This document shows, in pieces, positions 19,829 to 29,480 of a DNA stretch of 45,969 bases. The stretch is from an uncultured Alphaproteobacteria bacterium (lineage in GTDB: Bacteria; Pseudomonadota; Alphaproteobacteria; GCA-002720895): contig CACLKH010000006.1 of the NCBI GenBank assembly GCA_902607475.1, forward strand, positions 1 through 45,969. Reading direction: 5' to 3'. The notes beneath the pieces are model-generated. The model did no database searches. It worked only from the letters and a program-made list of their open reading frames with translations, and was not told where the DNA came from. Positions within the stretch are counted from its first letter, which is position 1; the number at the start of each line of letters is the position of its first letter. The translations under genes and the position numbers were made by a program.

Positions 19829-19948
19829 ATGAGAAGAAAATTTACAGATGAAGAATTAAAAAAAAGAAAAGCTAAAAACTTAGCTTTACTAATAATTTTG
19901 CTCACATTAGTTTTGATTTTTTATGTAATGACTTGGGTTAAACTTTAG
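19829..19948 (+). CDS. 39-aa single-TM protein between ctaB and ctaG (CoxF-like small oxidase assembly protein)
   Basis: Read directly, absent from ORF track: ATG19829 MRRKFTDEELKKRKAKNLALLIILLTLVLIFYVMTWVKL, TAG 19946-19948. Position and topology resemble small CtaB-CtaG-intervening proteins. Confidence 0.75.
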   Translation: MRRKFTDEELKKRKAKNLALLIILLTLVLIFYVMTWVKL

Positions 19949-19956
19949 GCATTTAT

Positions 19957-20514
19957 ATGAAAAAGAATAATTTGAAAATTACTTTTAGCCTTATATTTCT
20001 TGTAAGCTTTATGTTTTTTTTAACTTTTGCCGCAGTTCCTTTATATAAATTATTTTGCCAGGTTACTGGATACGGAGGAACACCAAAAATAGTTAATGTT
20101 AAAGATCAAATAAATATTTCTGAAAAGAAAATAAAAATTGAATTTAATTCTGATGTAAATAAAAAATTAAATTGGTCTTTTAAACCTGAACAAAGAAGTA
20201 TGGAATCTAAAATCGGTGATTCTATATTAGCTTTTTACAAAGCTAAAAATAATGGAAATAAAAGTATAACAGGTATTGCGACATACAATATTCTTCCATT
20301 TGAAGCAGCACAATACTTTAATAAAGTTGACTGTTTTTGTTTTGAGAATCAAACATTAGAACCTGGAGAAGAAGTTTTATTGCCTGTAAATTTTTATATT
20401 GATCCTAAAATTTTAGATGATCCTAGCGTTAAACATTTAAATAGTATTATTTTGTCATATACTTTTTTTCAGTCTGACGAAAATTTAGAAAAAATTTCAG
20501 AAAATAATAACTAA
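19957..20514 (+). CDS. ctaG: Cytochrome c oxidase assembly protein CtaG/Cox11
   Basis: AAVPLYKLFCQVTGYGGT, YFNKVDCFCFENQTLEPGEEVLLPVNFYIDP. Confidence 0.96.
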   Translation: MKKNNLKITFSLIFLVSFMFFLTFAAVPLYKLFCQVTGYGGTPKIVNVKDQINISEKKIKIEFNSDVNKKLNWSFKPEQRSMESKIGDSILAFYKAKNNGNKSITGIATYNILPFEAAQYFNKVDCFCFENQTLEPGEEVLLPVNFYIDPKILDDPSVKHLNSIILSYTFFQSDENLEKISENNN

Positions 20515-20519
20515 ATTTT

Positions 20520-20861
20520 GTGAAAAAAAAACCTTCACTAATATATATTCTTAAAAATTTACGTTGTCCTGAATGTGGTGAAAAATCTGTTTTTCAAAGT
20601 TTTTTAAAAATCAAAGAAAAATGTGATTGCGGTTTAAAATTATCAAATCTGGATATTGGAGATGGCCCAAGTTTCTTTGCTATGTTTTTTTTAAATATTT
20701 TTATAATTTTACTTGCAATTATAGTTGAAATAAAATTTTCTCCGCCACTTTGGATACATCTTGTTTTATGGTGTCCTTTAATAATAATTTTGTCAATTAT
20801 ATTCATAAGATATTTAAAAGTGCTTTTTATATTTTTAAATTTTAAATATAGGAATAAATAA
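20520..20861 (+). CDS. DUF983 family protein
   Basis: N-terminal CPECGEKSVFQSFLKIKEKCDCGL zinc-ribbon-like segment then two TM helices; between ctaG and surf1. Confidence 0.83.
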   Translation: MKKKPSLIYILKNLRCPECGEKSVFQSFLKIKEKCDCGLKLSNLDIGDGPSFFAMFFLNIFIILLAIIVEIKFSPPLWIHLVLWCPLIIILSIIFIRYLKVLFIFLNFKYRNK

Positions 20862-21539
20862 ATGTTATTAAAAATAAAAAAAACCTTCACTCTAATTTCA
20901 ATAATAATTTCTTTAATTTGTTTTAGTTTAAGCGTTTGGCAAATTAAAAGACTTAAGTGGAAGGAAGACCTAATTAGTAATATAGAAAAAGCTTACAACA
21001 CAGACTCAATAAATATAAACAAGCTAACTGGTGATTTAAAAAATTTTAAATTTAAAAATGTTTATCTGGAAGGTATTTTTATAAATGAAAAGAGTATGTT
21101 TTTAGGTCCAAGGGTTAATAAGGACCAAGTTGGCTATCATTTAATAACTCCCTTTTTACTTAAAGATGGTAGATATATTTTAACTAATCGTGGTTGGCTT
21201 AAAGAGATAATAAAGATTAAAGAACAAAAAAAAGAATATTTAATTAAAGGTATTTTAAAAGAGTCAGATATTAAAAATGTTTTCACGCCAAAAAATAATA
21301 TGGAGAAAAATTTATGGTTTTACATAAGTACTAAACAAATGTCTGAATTCTCAGAAATAAAGTTAGTTGATAATATTTTTGTGGATTTAATTGAAAGCAA
21401 TCCTAGTGATAAGCTTACTATTATAAATTCTTCAATTCCAAAAATAGTAAATAACCATTTACAATATGCAATAACTTGGGCAATACTTGGATTATTATTT
21501 TTAGTTATGAATTACATTTATTCCAAAAGACACCGATGA
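20862..21539 (+). CDS. surf1: SURF1 family cytochrome oxidase biogenesis protein
   Basis: LSVWQIKRLKWKEDLI, LGPRVNKDQVGYHLITPF, ILTNRGWL, C-terminal HLQYAITWAILGL. Confidence 0.92.
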   Translation: MLLKIKKTFTLISIIISLICFSLSVWQIKRLKWKEDLISNIEKAYNTDSININKLTGDLKNFKFKNVYLEGIFINEKSMFLGPRVNKDQVGYHLITPFLLKDGRYILTNRGWLKEIIKIKEQKKEYLIKGILKESDIKNVFTPKNNMEKNLWFYISTKQMSEFSEIKLVDNIFVDLIESNPSDKLTIINSSIPKIVNNHLQYAITWAILGLLFLVMNYIYSKRHR

Positions 21540-23029
21540 AAACAAATTTTTACAAAGATTTAGAAAAAAAATATAAAGAGATTTCATTACTTTATGAGAC
21601 CATGGGAATTTTATACTGGGACAGATCAACTTTTATGCCAAAAAATAGTGTTGATGGAAGAACAGACCAATTAACTAATTTATATGTTTTATCTCATAAA
21701 ATGTTAAAAGATAAAAAGTTTTATAGCTACATAAAAAAATCAGAAAAAATTAAAAAATTAAACAACTGGGAAAAAAAAAATATAAAATTAATAAAAAAAG
21801 AATATAGGCTTAATAGTGTTTTAGATAAAAAATTGATAGAAAAAATTTCTAAAGCAACTTCAAACTGCGAAATGCAATGGAGAGTTTCTAAAGAGAATAA
21901 TAATTTTAATTCTATAGTTCCATATTTAGAAGAAGTAATAAAATTAAGAAAAATTGAAGCAAAAATAAAAAGTAAAGTTTTAAATTGTAGTTTATATGAT
22001 GCATTATTAAATGATTATGAGGATGACTTAAATTCAGATAAAATAGATAAAATTTTTAATCAATTGACTTCTTTTTTACCATTATTTCTAAAAGAAGTTT
22101 TAGATTTTCAAAAAAAAAATAAAAAAATAATTCATATTAAAGATAAAGTTAGCAGAGCTTTTCAAGAAAAGCTTGGCAGGTTATTAATGAAAAAAATAGG
22201 TTTTGATTTTTTATATGGAAGATTAGATGTTAGCATGCACCCATTTTGTGGAGGAGCATACAAAGATTCTAGAATAACAACGAGATACAATGAAAAAAAC
22301 TTTGTAGAAAGTCTTATGGGTGTTTTACATGAAACTGGACACGCTCTTTATAATTTAGGCCTTCCAGAAAAGTGGAAATATCAACCAGTTGGTAGCGCAT
22401 TAGGAACCGTAGTACATGAAAGTCAATCACTTTTTATGGAAATGCAAATTTGTCGAAGCTATGAATTTTTAAAATTTGCATCACCTTTTATTAAAAAAAT
22501 TTTTAATAAAAAAGGGGAAAAATGGGAAGCTAAAAATCTATATAAAATTTATACTTTTGTTAAACCAAGCTTTATAAGGGTTGATGCAGATGAAGTAACA
22601 TATCCTTTGCATGTTATTATAAGATATAAAATTGAAAAAGATCTTATTGAGGGAAATATTAAAGTTAAGGAAATTCCAAATATTTGGAATATGTATATGA
22701 AAAAATATTTAGGTATTGAAACCAAAAACAATAAAGAAGGATGTTTGCAAGATATTCATTGGTTTGATGGAACATTTGGGTATTTTCCAACATATACATT
22801 AGGAGCTCTTTATGCAGCACAATTATTTGCTGAAGCAAAAAAAGTAATACCAAATTTAAGTAATCAGATTATAAAAGGAAAATTTGATAAATTAATAAAA
22901 TGGTTAAGATGTAATATACACATGAAAGGATCGTTATGTAATAGCAGTGAACTGATTAAAAATATTACAAGAGAAGAATTAAATATTGAATATTTTAAAA
23001 AACATCTAATAAATAGGTATCTAAATTAA
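21536..23029 (+). CDS. Carboxypeptidase Taq (M32 family)
   Basis: HETGHALYNLG (HEXXH), DVSMHPFCGG, RVDADEVTYPLHVIIRYKIEKDLIEG; ATGA overlap with surf1. Confidence 0.92.
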   Translation: MKTNFYKDLEKKYKEISLLYETMGILYWDRSTFMPKNSVDGRTDQLTNLYVLSHKMLKDKKFYSYIKKSEKIKKLNNWEKKNIKLIKKEYRLNSVLDKKLIEKISKATSNCEMQWRVSKENNNFNSIVPYLEEVIKLRKIEAKIKSKVLNCSLYDALLNDYEDDLNSDKIDKIFNQLTSFLPLFLKEVLDFQKKNKKIIHIKDKVSRAFQEKLGRLLMKKIGFDFLYGRLDVSMHPFCGGAYKDSRITTRYNEKNFVESLMGVLHETGHALYNLGLPEKWKYQPVGSALGTVVHESQSLFMEMQICRSYEFLKFASPFIKKIFNKKGEKWEAKNLYKIYTFVKPSFIRVDADEVTYPLHVIIRYKIEKDLIEGNIKVKEIPNIWNMYMKKYLGIETKNNKEGCLQDIHWFDGTFGYFPTYTLGALYAAQLFAEAKKVIPNLSNQIIKGKFDKLIKWLRCNIHMKGSLCNSSELIKNITREELNIEYFKKHLINRYLN

Positions 23030-23050
23030 AAACACTTAATAAATATCGTT

Positions 23051-24454
23051 TTGTATTACGAAAGTACTAGAAATAATAAATTAAAAAAAAGATTCAGCGA
23101 AGTTTTACTTTTGGGTTTAGCTGAAGATGGAGGGTTATTTATTCCTAAAAAATGGCCTAAAGTTTCAAAAAAAGAACTTTTTAAATTTAAAAATATGAAC
23201 TACCAACAAATAGCATTTCATATTTCAAAAAAATTTATAGAAAATGAAATAAATGATAAGGATTTAAAAAAAATAATTGCAAAATCTTTTAAAAATTTTT
23301 CAAAAAAAAGTATAGCAACATGCAAAGACTTAAAAAACAATAAATGGATTTTAGAATTATTTCACGGCCCTACACTTGCTTTTAAAGATTATGCTCTTCA
23401 AGTAGTTGGAAATTTATTTGAACATGTGTTAAAGAAAGAAAAAAAAAGAATTACTATAATAGGTGCTACTTCTGGTGATACAGGTTCAGCAGCTATAAAT
23501 GCTTGTAAAAATAAAAGTACAATGGAACTCTTTATTTTTCATCCTTATAAAAAAGTTTCTAACATTCAAAGAAGACTAATGACAACTGTTAAATCAAAAA
23601 ATATACATAATATTGCAATAAGAGGAAATTTTGATGATTGTCAAAAAATAATTAAAAAATTATTTGTTGATGAGGGTTTAAAAAATAAATTTTATTTTTC
23701 AGCTATTAATTCTATTAATTGGGCTCGAATTTTATTTCAATTAATTTATTATTTTTATTGTGTATCAAAAATTAATGTAAAAAATGAAAAATTTATTTTT
23801 TCAGTACCTTCTGGAAATTTTGGAAATGTTTATTCTGGATATGTTGCAAAAAAGATTGGGTTGCCAATAGATAAATTAATTATAGCAACAAATGAGAATG
23901 ATGTTTTGTCAACTTTTACTAATAATGGTTATATTAAATTAAAAAATGTAAAACAAACTATCTCGCCTAGTATGGATATACAATTACCAAGCAATTTAGA
24001 AAGATTTATTTATGATTTATTTAGAAAAAACAATAAGTTAGTAATAGACCAACTTGATAAATTATATAAAAATAAAAAGATTTATATTAGTAAAAATAAA
24101 ATTAAACAAATTCAAAAATATTTTAAATCTTCTAGAGTAAATGAAAAAAATACTCTTTTGATTATACAAGAATTTTTTTATAAAAATAAAATTATTCTTG
24201 ATCCACATACAGCAGTTGGTGTAGCAGCCGAAAGAGAAAAAAGAATAAAAAATAAACCAGTAATATATATTTCTACAGCGCATCCTGCAAAATTTCCTGA
24301 GACAATTGCTAAAGCAATAAAAAAGAAAATAAATTTACCAAAAAAATATAAATCGTTACTAAAGTTAAAGGAAAATTACAAAATAATTAATTTAAATTAT
24401 AATAAAATTAAAAATTATTTAATTAATGAATCAAAGTTTGTAAAAAATGTATAA
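23051..24454 (+). CDS. thrC: Threonine synthase
   Basis: YYESTRNN start (TTG), ELFHGPTLAFKDYALQ PLP-lysine motif, GATSGDTGSAA, VPSGNFGNVYSGYVAKKIGLPI. Confidence 0.95.
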   Translation: MYYESTRNNKLKKRFSEVLLLGLAEDGGLFIPKKWPKVSKKELFKFKNMNYQQIAFHISKKFIENEINDKDLKKIIAKSFKNFSKKSIATCKDLKNNKWILELFHGPTLAFKDYALQVVGNLFEHVLKKEKKRITIIGATSGDTGSAAINACKNKSTMELFIFHPYKKVSNIQRRLMTTVKSKNIHNIAIRGNFDDCQKIIKKLFVDEGLKNKFYFSAINSINWARILFQLIYYFYCVSKINVKNEKFIFSVPSGNFGNVYSGYVAKKIGLPIDKLIIATNENDVLSTFTNNGYIKLKNVKQTISPSMDIQLPSNLERFIYDLFRKNNKLVIDQLDKLYKNKKIYISKNKIKQIQKYFKSSRVNEKNTLLIIQEFFYKNKIILDPHTAVGVAAEREKRIKNKPVIYISTAHPAKFPETIAKAIKKKINLPKKYKSLLKLKENYKIINLNYNKIKNYLINESKFVKNV

Positions 24455-25019
24455 TATTTTTTTAGTAAAAAAAGAAAAAGAGTTAATTGGAAAGAAAATT
24501 ATTCTTAGAAAACCAAAGAAGGAAAATTGGAGAGAATGGGCTGAATTAAGACAAAAATCCAAGGATTTTTTGCAACCCTGGGAGCCAAAGTGGCCAAATA
24601 ATTTTCTTACAAGAGAATCATTTAATATATTCATAAACTCGATTGAAATGTTATTAAAAAAAAAAACTAGTTATAATTTTTTTATTTTTCACAAAAAAAC
24701 AAATAATCTTATGGGCGGAATAAGTCTTACAAATTTTAAATCAGAAGGGTATAAAAGTACAACTATAGGATACTGGATGGGTCAAGAATATGCAGGTAAA
24801 GGTTATATGAGAGATACACTTACAATTATTAGCGATTATTGCTTTATTGACTTAGAATTAAATAGAATTGAAGCAGCATGCTTGCCAAAAAATTTATCGA
24901 GTAAGAATGTTTTACTAAATGTTGGTTTTAAAGTAGAAGGATATGCTGAGAAATATTTAAATATTAATGGAAAATTAGAAGATCACTTACTTTTAGCTAA
25001 AATAAAAAAAGGAATTTAA
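24447..25019 (+). CDS. GNAT N-acetyltransferase, RimJ/RimL-like
   Basis: GYWMGQEYAGKGYMRDTLTIISDYCF, LNRIEAACLPKNLSSKNVLLNVGFKVEGYAEKYL. Confidence 0.87.
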   Translation: MYNIFLVKKEKELIGKKIILRKPKKENWREWAELRQKSKDFLQPWEPKWPNNFLTRESFNIFINSIEMLLKKKTSYNFFIFHKKTNNLMGGISLTNFKSEGYKSTTIGYWMGQEYAGKGYMRDTLTIISDYCFIDLELNRIEAACLPKNLSSKNVLLNVGFKVEGYAEKYLNINGKLEDHLLLAKIKKGI

Positions 25020-25582
25020 CATTTACCAGAATTTAAACTAAGAAAATCAGGATTTATTCCAATAGATTTCATTGCTTCAGTCCATTTTTTTTCAGCTTTG
25101 CATTCAAAAATTAATTTTGAATTACCCGGAGCTACTAACCATCCATCATTTGATAATTCTTCCTCTAATTGACCTGCAAACCAACCAGCATAACCTAAAG
25201 CAAAAAGAGATTTCTTTGGTCCATTTCCTTTAACAATTGATTTAAGAATATTAATATTAGAAGTTAAAAAAATTTCACTATCAATTTTAATGGTTGTCTT
25301 ATCTTTGAATTCTGAAGTATGTAGAATAAACCCTTTTTTTATATCAACTGGGCCACCATATGTAATTGGAATATTATCTATATTTGAATTGTTCTTTAAT
25401 TCTTCATTATTTATTATATTATTTATTTTTGTTTCAATTATGGGTTGATTAATTACTATACCCATAGCCCCTTCACTTTTATGTGTAATTATATAAATTA
25501 CAGATTTATAAAACCTAGGATCAGCCATAGAAGGTGATGCTACTAAAAATTTACCAGATAAAAATTTCTTATTACTTTTCAT
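25016..25582 (-). CDS. YqgE/AlgH family protein
   Basis: FLSGKFLVASPSMADPRFYKSVIYIITHKSEGAMGIVINQPI, YGGPVD, GYAGWFAGQLEEELSNDGWL. Confidence 0.93.
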   Translation of the reverse strand: MKSNKKFLSGKFLVASPSMADPRFYKSVIYIITHKSEGAMGIVINQPIIETKINNIINNEELKNNSNIDNIPITYGGPVDIKKGFILHTSEFKDKTTIKIDSEIFLTSNINILKSIVKGNGPKKSLFALGYAGWFAGQLEEELSNDGWLVAPGNSKLIFECKAEKKWTEAMKSIGINPDFLSLNSGKC

Positions 25583-25661
25583 AATTTTTAAATAATCAAA
25601 TATATCATTTATTATAATAAAAATTAATGGATATTGTTTATAGTAAATTTAAATAATTAAA

Positions 25662-27311
25662 ATGCTTTTAACATTAATAAGAAATACTCTTCTTTTATTA
25701 CTTTTTATTATAAGTTTTTCATTTACTAGCTTAGCTCAAAAAAATAGTGAAAAAGCACTTATTAGCCATGAACATGTCTCTTTAGAATTAATTTCTTCCG
25801 TAAATTCAATATATAAAGAAAATAATTTACATTTGGGGCTTTATTTTAAATTAGATCCAGGGTGGAAGATTTATTGGAAATATCCTGGAAAAGCTGGATA
25901 TCCACCAAATATAGACTGGACAAAATCAAAAAATATTAAAGACCTTGAAATATTATGGCCAAAACCTGAAAAGTTTAAAATTCTTGGAATGGAGAGCATA
26001 GGATATTCAAAAGAAGTAATTTTACCAATTAAATTAATTCTAGAAAATAATAATGAAGAATTACTAATAAATTTTGATGTTGATTACTTAACTTGTAAAA
26101 AAACATGTATTCCTTTTAATGATAATTTAATATTAAATATTCCAATTGGAGATGGAGAAATATCAAAATATGGAAAAATTATAAATGAATATATAGACAA
26201 ATCAAATTATTCGAATTTTTCAAATTTTTTAAATCCAGATAATATTTTATTTTTTTTGTTTATTGCTTTTATTGGTGGCGTTATTTTAAATTTCATGCCT
26301 TGTGTATTTCCTGTTTTGTCCTTAAAGATTTATAATGTTTTATCTCAACAACAAGAAAACATAAATGACAAAACTATCAAAAGAAATTTTTTAGCAACAA
26401 TACTTGGAATAATATTTTCTTTTTTTATTTTATCTTTATTAATAGTTTTTTTAAAAAATATTGGTCATAGTCTTGGCTGGGGTTTTCAATTCCAATCTCC
26501 TATTTTTTTATTTTTTATGATTTTAATATTAATTCTTTTTTCATTAAATTTAATAGATGTTTTTTCTATAGATATTCCAATTATTTTTAAAAAATTTTTA
26601 AATAGAATTATTAATTTAAATAAAAAGAGTTCAGAATTTTTTCAAAACTTTTTTCTAGGATCTTTTATAACTATTTTATCTACACCATGTTCAGCTCCTT
26701 TTATAGGTACTGCGATAGGATTTGCATTTGTAAGTTCTAATCAAATAATTTTTTTAATTTTTTTTTGTATTAGTTTAGGATTATCTAGTCCTTATATTAT
26801 ATTAGCTACAAAGCCTCAAATTTTATCATTTTTACCAAAACCTGGATTGTGGATGAGAAAATTCAAATATTTTTTAAGTATTTTATTAATTTTAACAGCT
26901 ATATGGCTTTCTAAAACTCTATTAATTCAAATTAATACAATTAGCAATGATTCAAAAAATAATAACTGGATAGATTTTAATACTATTAAACTTAGTGAAT
27001 TAATTAATGAAAATAATATTATTTTTGTTGATATAACTGCAGACTGGTGTTTGACATGTTTTTATAACAAAAAAACTGTTTTAGATAGAAAAAAAGTTGA
27101 AAATATTTTTGAAATACACAATGTTAAAAAAATACGTGGTGATTTAACAAAACCTAATAGGGAAATTAATGAATATATAAATTCTTTCGGAAGATTTGGC
27201 ATACCATTTAATGTTATTTATAGTTCCTCTGTGCCTCAGGGTATATTATTGCCAGAAGTCTTGACTGTTCAAAACCTTTTGAGTACCTTTGAAAGTATAA
27301 AAAATGATTAA
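25662..27311 (+). CDS. DsbD/ScsB-like thiol:disulfide interchange protein
   Basis: Signal peptide, N-terminal periplasmic domain, DsbD TM motifs NFMPCVFPVLSLK and LSTPCSAPFIGTAIGFA, C-terminal thioredoxin-like DITADWCLTCFYNKKTVL. Confidence 0.92.
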   Translation: MLLTLIRNTLLLLLFIISFSFTSLAQKNSEKALISHEHVSLELISSVNSIYKENNLHLGLYFKLDPGWKIYWKYPGKAGYPPNIDWTKSKNIKDLEILWPKPEKFKILGMESIGYSKEVILPIKLILENNNEELLINFDVDYLTCKKTCIPFNDNLILNIPIGDGEISKYGKIINEYIDKSNYSNFSNFLNPDNILFFLFIAFIGGVILNFMPCVFPVLSLKIYNVLSQQQENINDKTIKRNFLATILGIIFSFFILSLLIVFLKNIGHSLGWGFQFQSPIFLFFMILILILFSLNLIDVFSIDIPIIFKKFLNRIINLNKKSSEFFQNFFLGSFITILSTPCSAPFIGTAIGFAFVSSNQIIFLIFFCISLGLSSPYIILATKPQILSFLPKPGLWMRKFKYFLSILLILTAIWLSKTLLIQINTISNDSKNNNWIDFNTIKLSELINENNIIFVDITADWCLTCFYNKKTVLDRKKVENIFEIHNVKKIRGDLTKPNREINEYINSFGRFGIPFNVIYSSSVPQGILLPEVLTVQNLLSTFESIKND

Positions 27312-27786
27312 AGAAGGAGATATATTTCCAAATAATAAAGTTACAGTTGTTGGTAGCGGAGAACCTAAAGAAATTGAAACTGATGAATTATTCTCTGAGA
27401 AAAAAGTAATTTTATTTGCTGTGCCTGGAGCCTTTACCCCAACCTGTAATAATTCGCACTTACCATCATTCATTGAAAAGTATGATGATATAAAAGATAA
27501 AGGAATAGACAATATAATATGCTTATCAGTTAATGATCAGTTTGTTTCAAAAGTTTGGAGAGATAGTAAATCTTTAAATGATGATTTTTTGTTTATAGCT
27601 GACGGTAACGCTCAAATAACTGATACATTAGGTATGGTTTTAGATTGTTCTGGTTTTGGAATGGGGAATAGATCTAATAGATATGTAATGCTTATTGAAA
27701 ATAAAATAGTTAAAAAGTTAATTATAGAAGAAAATCCAGGTGTTTGTGATTTAACAAATGCTTCTGAAATTTTAAAATCTATTTAA
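27304..27786 (+). CDS. Peroxiredoxin (Prx5-type)
   Basis: FAVPGAFTPTCNNSHLPSFI, LSVNDQFVSKVWRD, GMGNRSNRYVMLIENKIVKKLIIEE. Confidence 0.93.
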   Translation: MIKEGDIFPNNKVTVVGSGEPKEIETDELFSEKKVILFAVPGAFTPTCNNSHLPSFIEKYDDIKDKGIDNIICLSVNDQFVSKVWRDSKSLNDDFLFIADGNAQITDTLGMVLDCSGFGMGNRSNRYVMLIENKIVKKLIIEENPGVCDLTNASEILKSI

Positions 27787-28214
27787 GATTCTATCGCTTT
27801 TTTTGCCAACATATCTGCTTTTTCATTAAAAATATTTTCATCGTGGCCTTTAACCCACATCCAATGTATTTCATGATCTTGAATTTTTTCTTCTAATAAT
27901 TTCCATAAGTCAGAATTTTTAACATTCTTTTTATTCGAAGTTTTCCATCCATTTAATTTCCATTTTTTTATCCAAATAGTTATTCCGTCCTTAAGATACT
28001 TACTATCAGTATAAATATTAATTATTATTTTTTTTTTAAAGTACTTAATAGCTTTTATAGCAGCGGTTAATTCCATTTTATTATTAGTTGTATATTTTTC
28101 TGAACCACTAAATTCTTTTATATTTCCATTTCTATATTTGATTATGAATGCCCATCCACCTGGACCAGGATTTCCTAAGCATGATCCGTCAGTATAAATA
28201 TCTACTTTATCCAT
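27783..28214 (-). CDS. rnhA: Ribonuclease HI
   Basis: VDIYTDGSCLGNPGPGGWAFI, NNKMELTAAIKAI, IYTDSKYLKDGI, WVKGHDENIFNEKADMLA. Confidence 0.97.
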   Translation of the reverse strand: MDKVDIYTDGSCLGNPGPGGWAFIIKYRNGNIKEFSGSEKYTTNNKMELTAAIKAIKYFKKKIIINIYTDSKYLKDGITIWIKKWKLNGWKTSNKKNVKNSDLWKLLEEKIQDHEIHWMWVKGHDENIFNEKADMLAKKAIES

Positions 28215-28224
28215 TTGTAATTTT

Positions 28225-29175
28225 CTAAAAATAATTTTTTACATCATTAGATTGAAAGTATTTTAATTTATTTAGATATTCTCTTGGATTTTTTTTATAT
28301 TTTTTAGGAATTTTTTTATTTTGTGAGTCCATTAATCTTGATAAGTAAAATCTTAAACTACTTGCTCTTAAAAATAAATTAAGATAATTAATTTCTTCAT
28401 TTTTTATTTTTCTAATTGAATTATAACCTTTAATTAAATTTTTCATTTTATTTATATTTAATTTATTTTCATAACACCAGGCATTGATACATATTGATAA
28501 GTCATAACAAAAAAAATCATTACATGCGTTTGATAAATCTATTATTCCAACAATATTATTATTTTTAAAAAAAACATTATCTGGAAAAAGATCACCATGA
28601 ATAATCCCTCTAGGTAATTTTTTTGGCCAATTTTTTTTTATGTATTTAATTTCTTCTTTTAAAAAAAATGATTCACTTTTTGATAATTTAATTTTTTTTT
28701 TTCTTTTAATTAATTTATCCCATTCATTAAAAGAAAAATCATTTTTTTTTTTTTTTTTAAAACTCAAAGTTTTTTTATGTAATGTGGCCAAAGCCCTACC
28801 TAATTTATAACAATGTTGAAGATTAATTTTTTTTTCTATTTTTCCTTCAACAAAATCAATTATTGTAAATTGTTTATTTTTGTAAGAGTTTAATTGTTTA
28901 TTATTATTGTTATAAAGTATTTTTGGACATGGAAACTTTTTTTTTCTTAAAAAATTTACTAAATCAATGAAAAAAGATAAATTTTTTTCTTTTATTCTTT
29001 CTATAATTTTATTTTCGTAAATTGTTAAGACACACTTATTAGATTTTGTTTTAAAAAAATAATTTGTATTTTCTATACCTTCATTTATACCTTTAAAATA
29101 ATGAAGATCACCAAAAGAATAATTTTTTAGATACCTTTCAAGCTCTGATTTATTGATTTTTGTATAATATGCCAA
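28225..29175 (-). CDS. thrB: Homoserine kinase (type II, APH fold)
   Basis: KGINEGIENTNYFFKT, RGIIHGDLFPDNVFFKNNNIVGIIDLSNACNDFFCYDLSI. Confidence 0.92.
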   Translation of the reverse strand: MAYYTKINKSELERYLKNYSFGDLHYFKGINEGIENTNYFFKTKSNKCVLTIYENKIIERIKEKNLSFFIDLVNFLRKKKFPCPKILYNNNNKQLNSYKNKQFTIIDFVEGKIEKKINLQHCYKLGRALATLHKKTLSFKKKKKNDFSFNEWDKLIKRKKKIKLSKSESFFLKEEIKYIKKNWPKKLPRGIIHGDLFPDNVFFKNNNIVGIIDLSNACNDFFCYDLSICINAWCYENKLNINKMKNLIKGYNSIRKIKNEEINYLNLFLRASSLRFYLSRLMDSQNKKIPKKYKKNPREYLNKLKYFQSNDVKNYF

Positions 29176-29240
29176 TTTAATATTTTATAAAAAAAATTAA
29201 CGATGTTATATTTACAGTAGTTTAGATAAAAATATAAAAA

Positions 29241-29480
29241 ATGAATGAAAAAAAATCACCACAACTAGAACCCTACTCTGTAAATGTAGAAAAAGATAAA
29301 AAATATGCTTGGTGTTCATGTGGTTTGAGTTCAAAACAACCATATTGTGATGGATCTCATTCTGCAACAGAATTTAAACCTGTAATTTTTACAGCTAAGT
29401 CTACCGAAACTATTTATTTGTGCGGGTGCAAGCATACTAAAAAATCACCATTTTGTGATGGATCTCACAAGTTCTTATAA
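29241..29480 (+). CDS. Dual CDGSH iron-sulfur domain protein
   Basis: Two motifs: CSCGLSSKQPYCDGSH and CGCKHTKKSPFCDGSH. Confidence 0.94.
   Translation: MNEKKSPQLEPYSVNVEKDKKYAWCSCGLSSKQPYCDGSHSATEFKPVIFTAKSTETIYLCGCKHTKKSPFCDGSHKFL

Noticed and set aside
20594-20890. 98-aa minus ORF opposite DUF983
   Set aside because: Antisense to DUF983, which has motif support; likely spurious.
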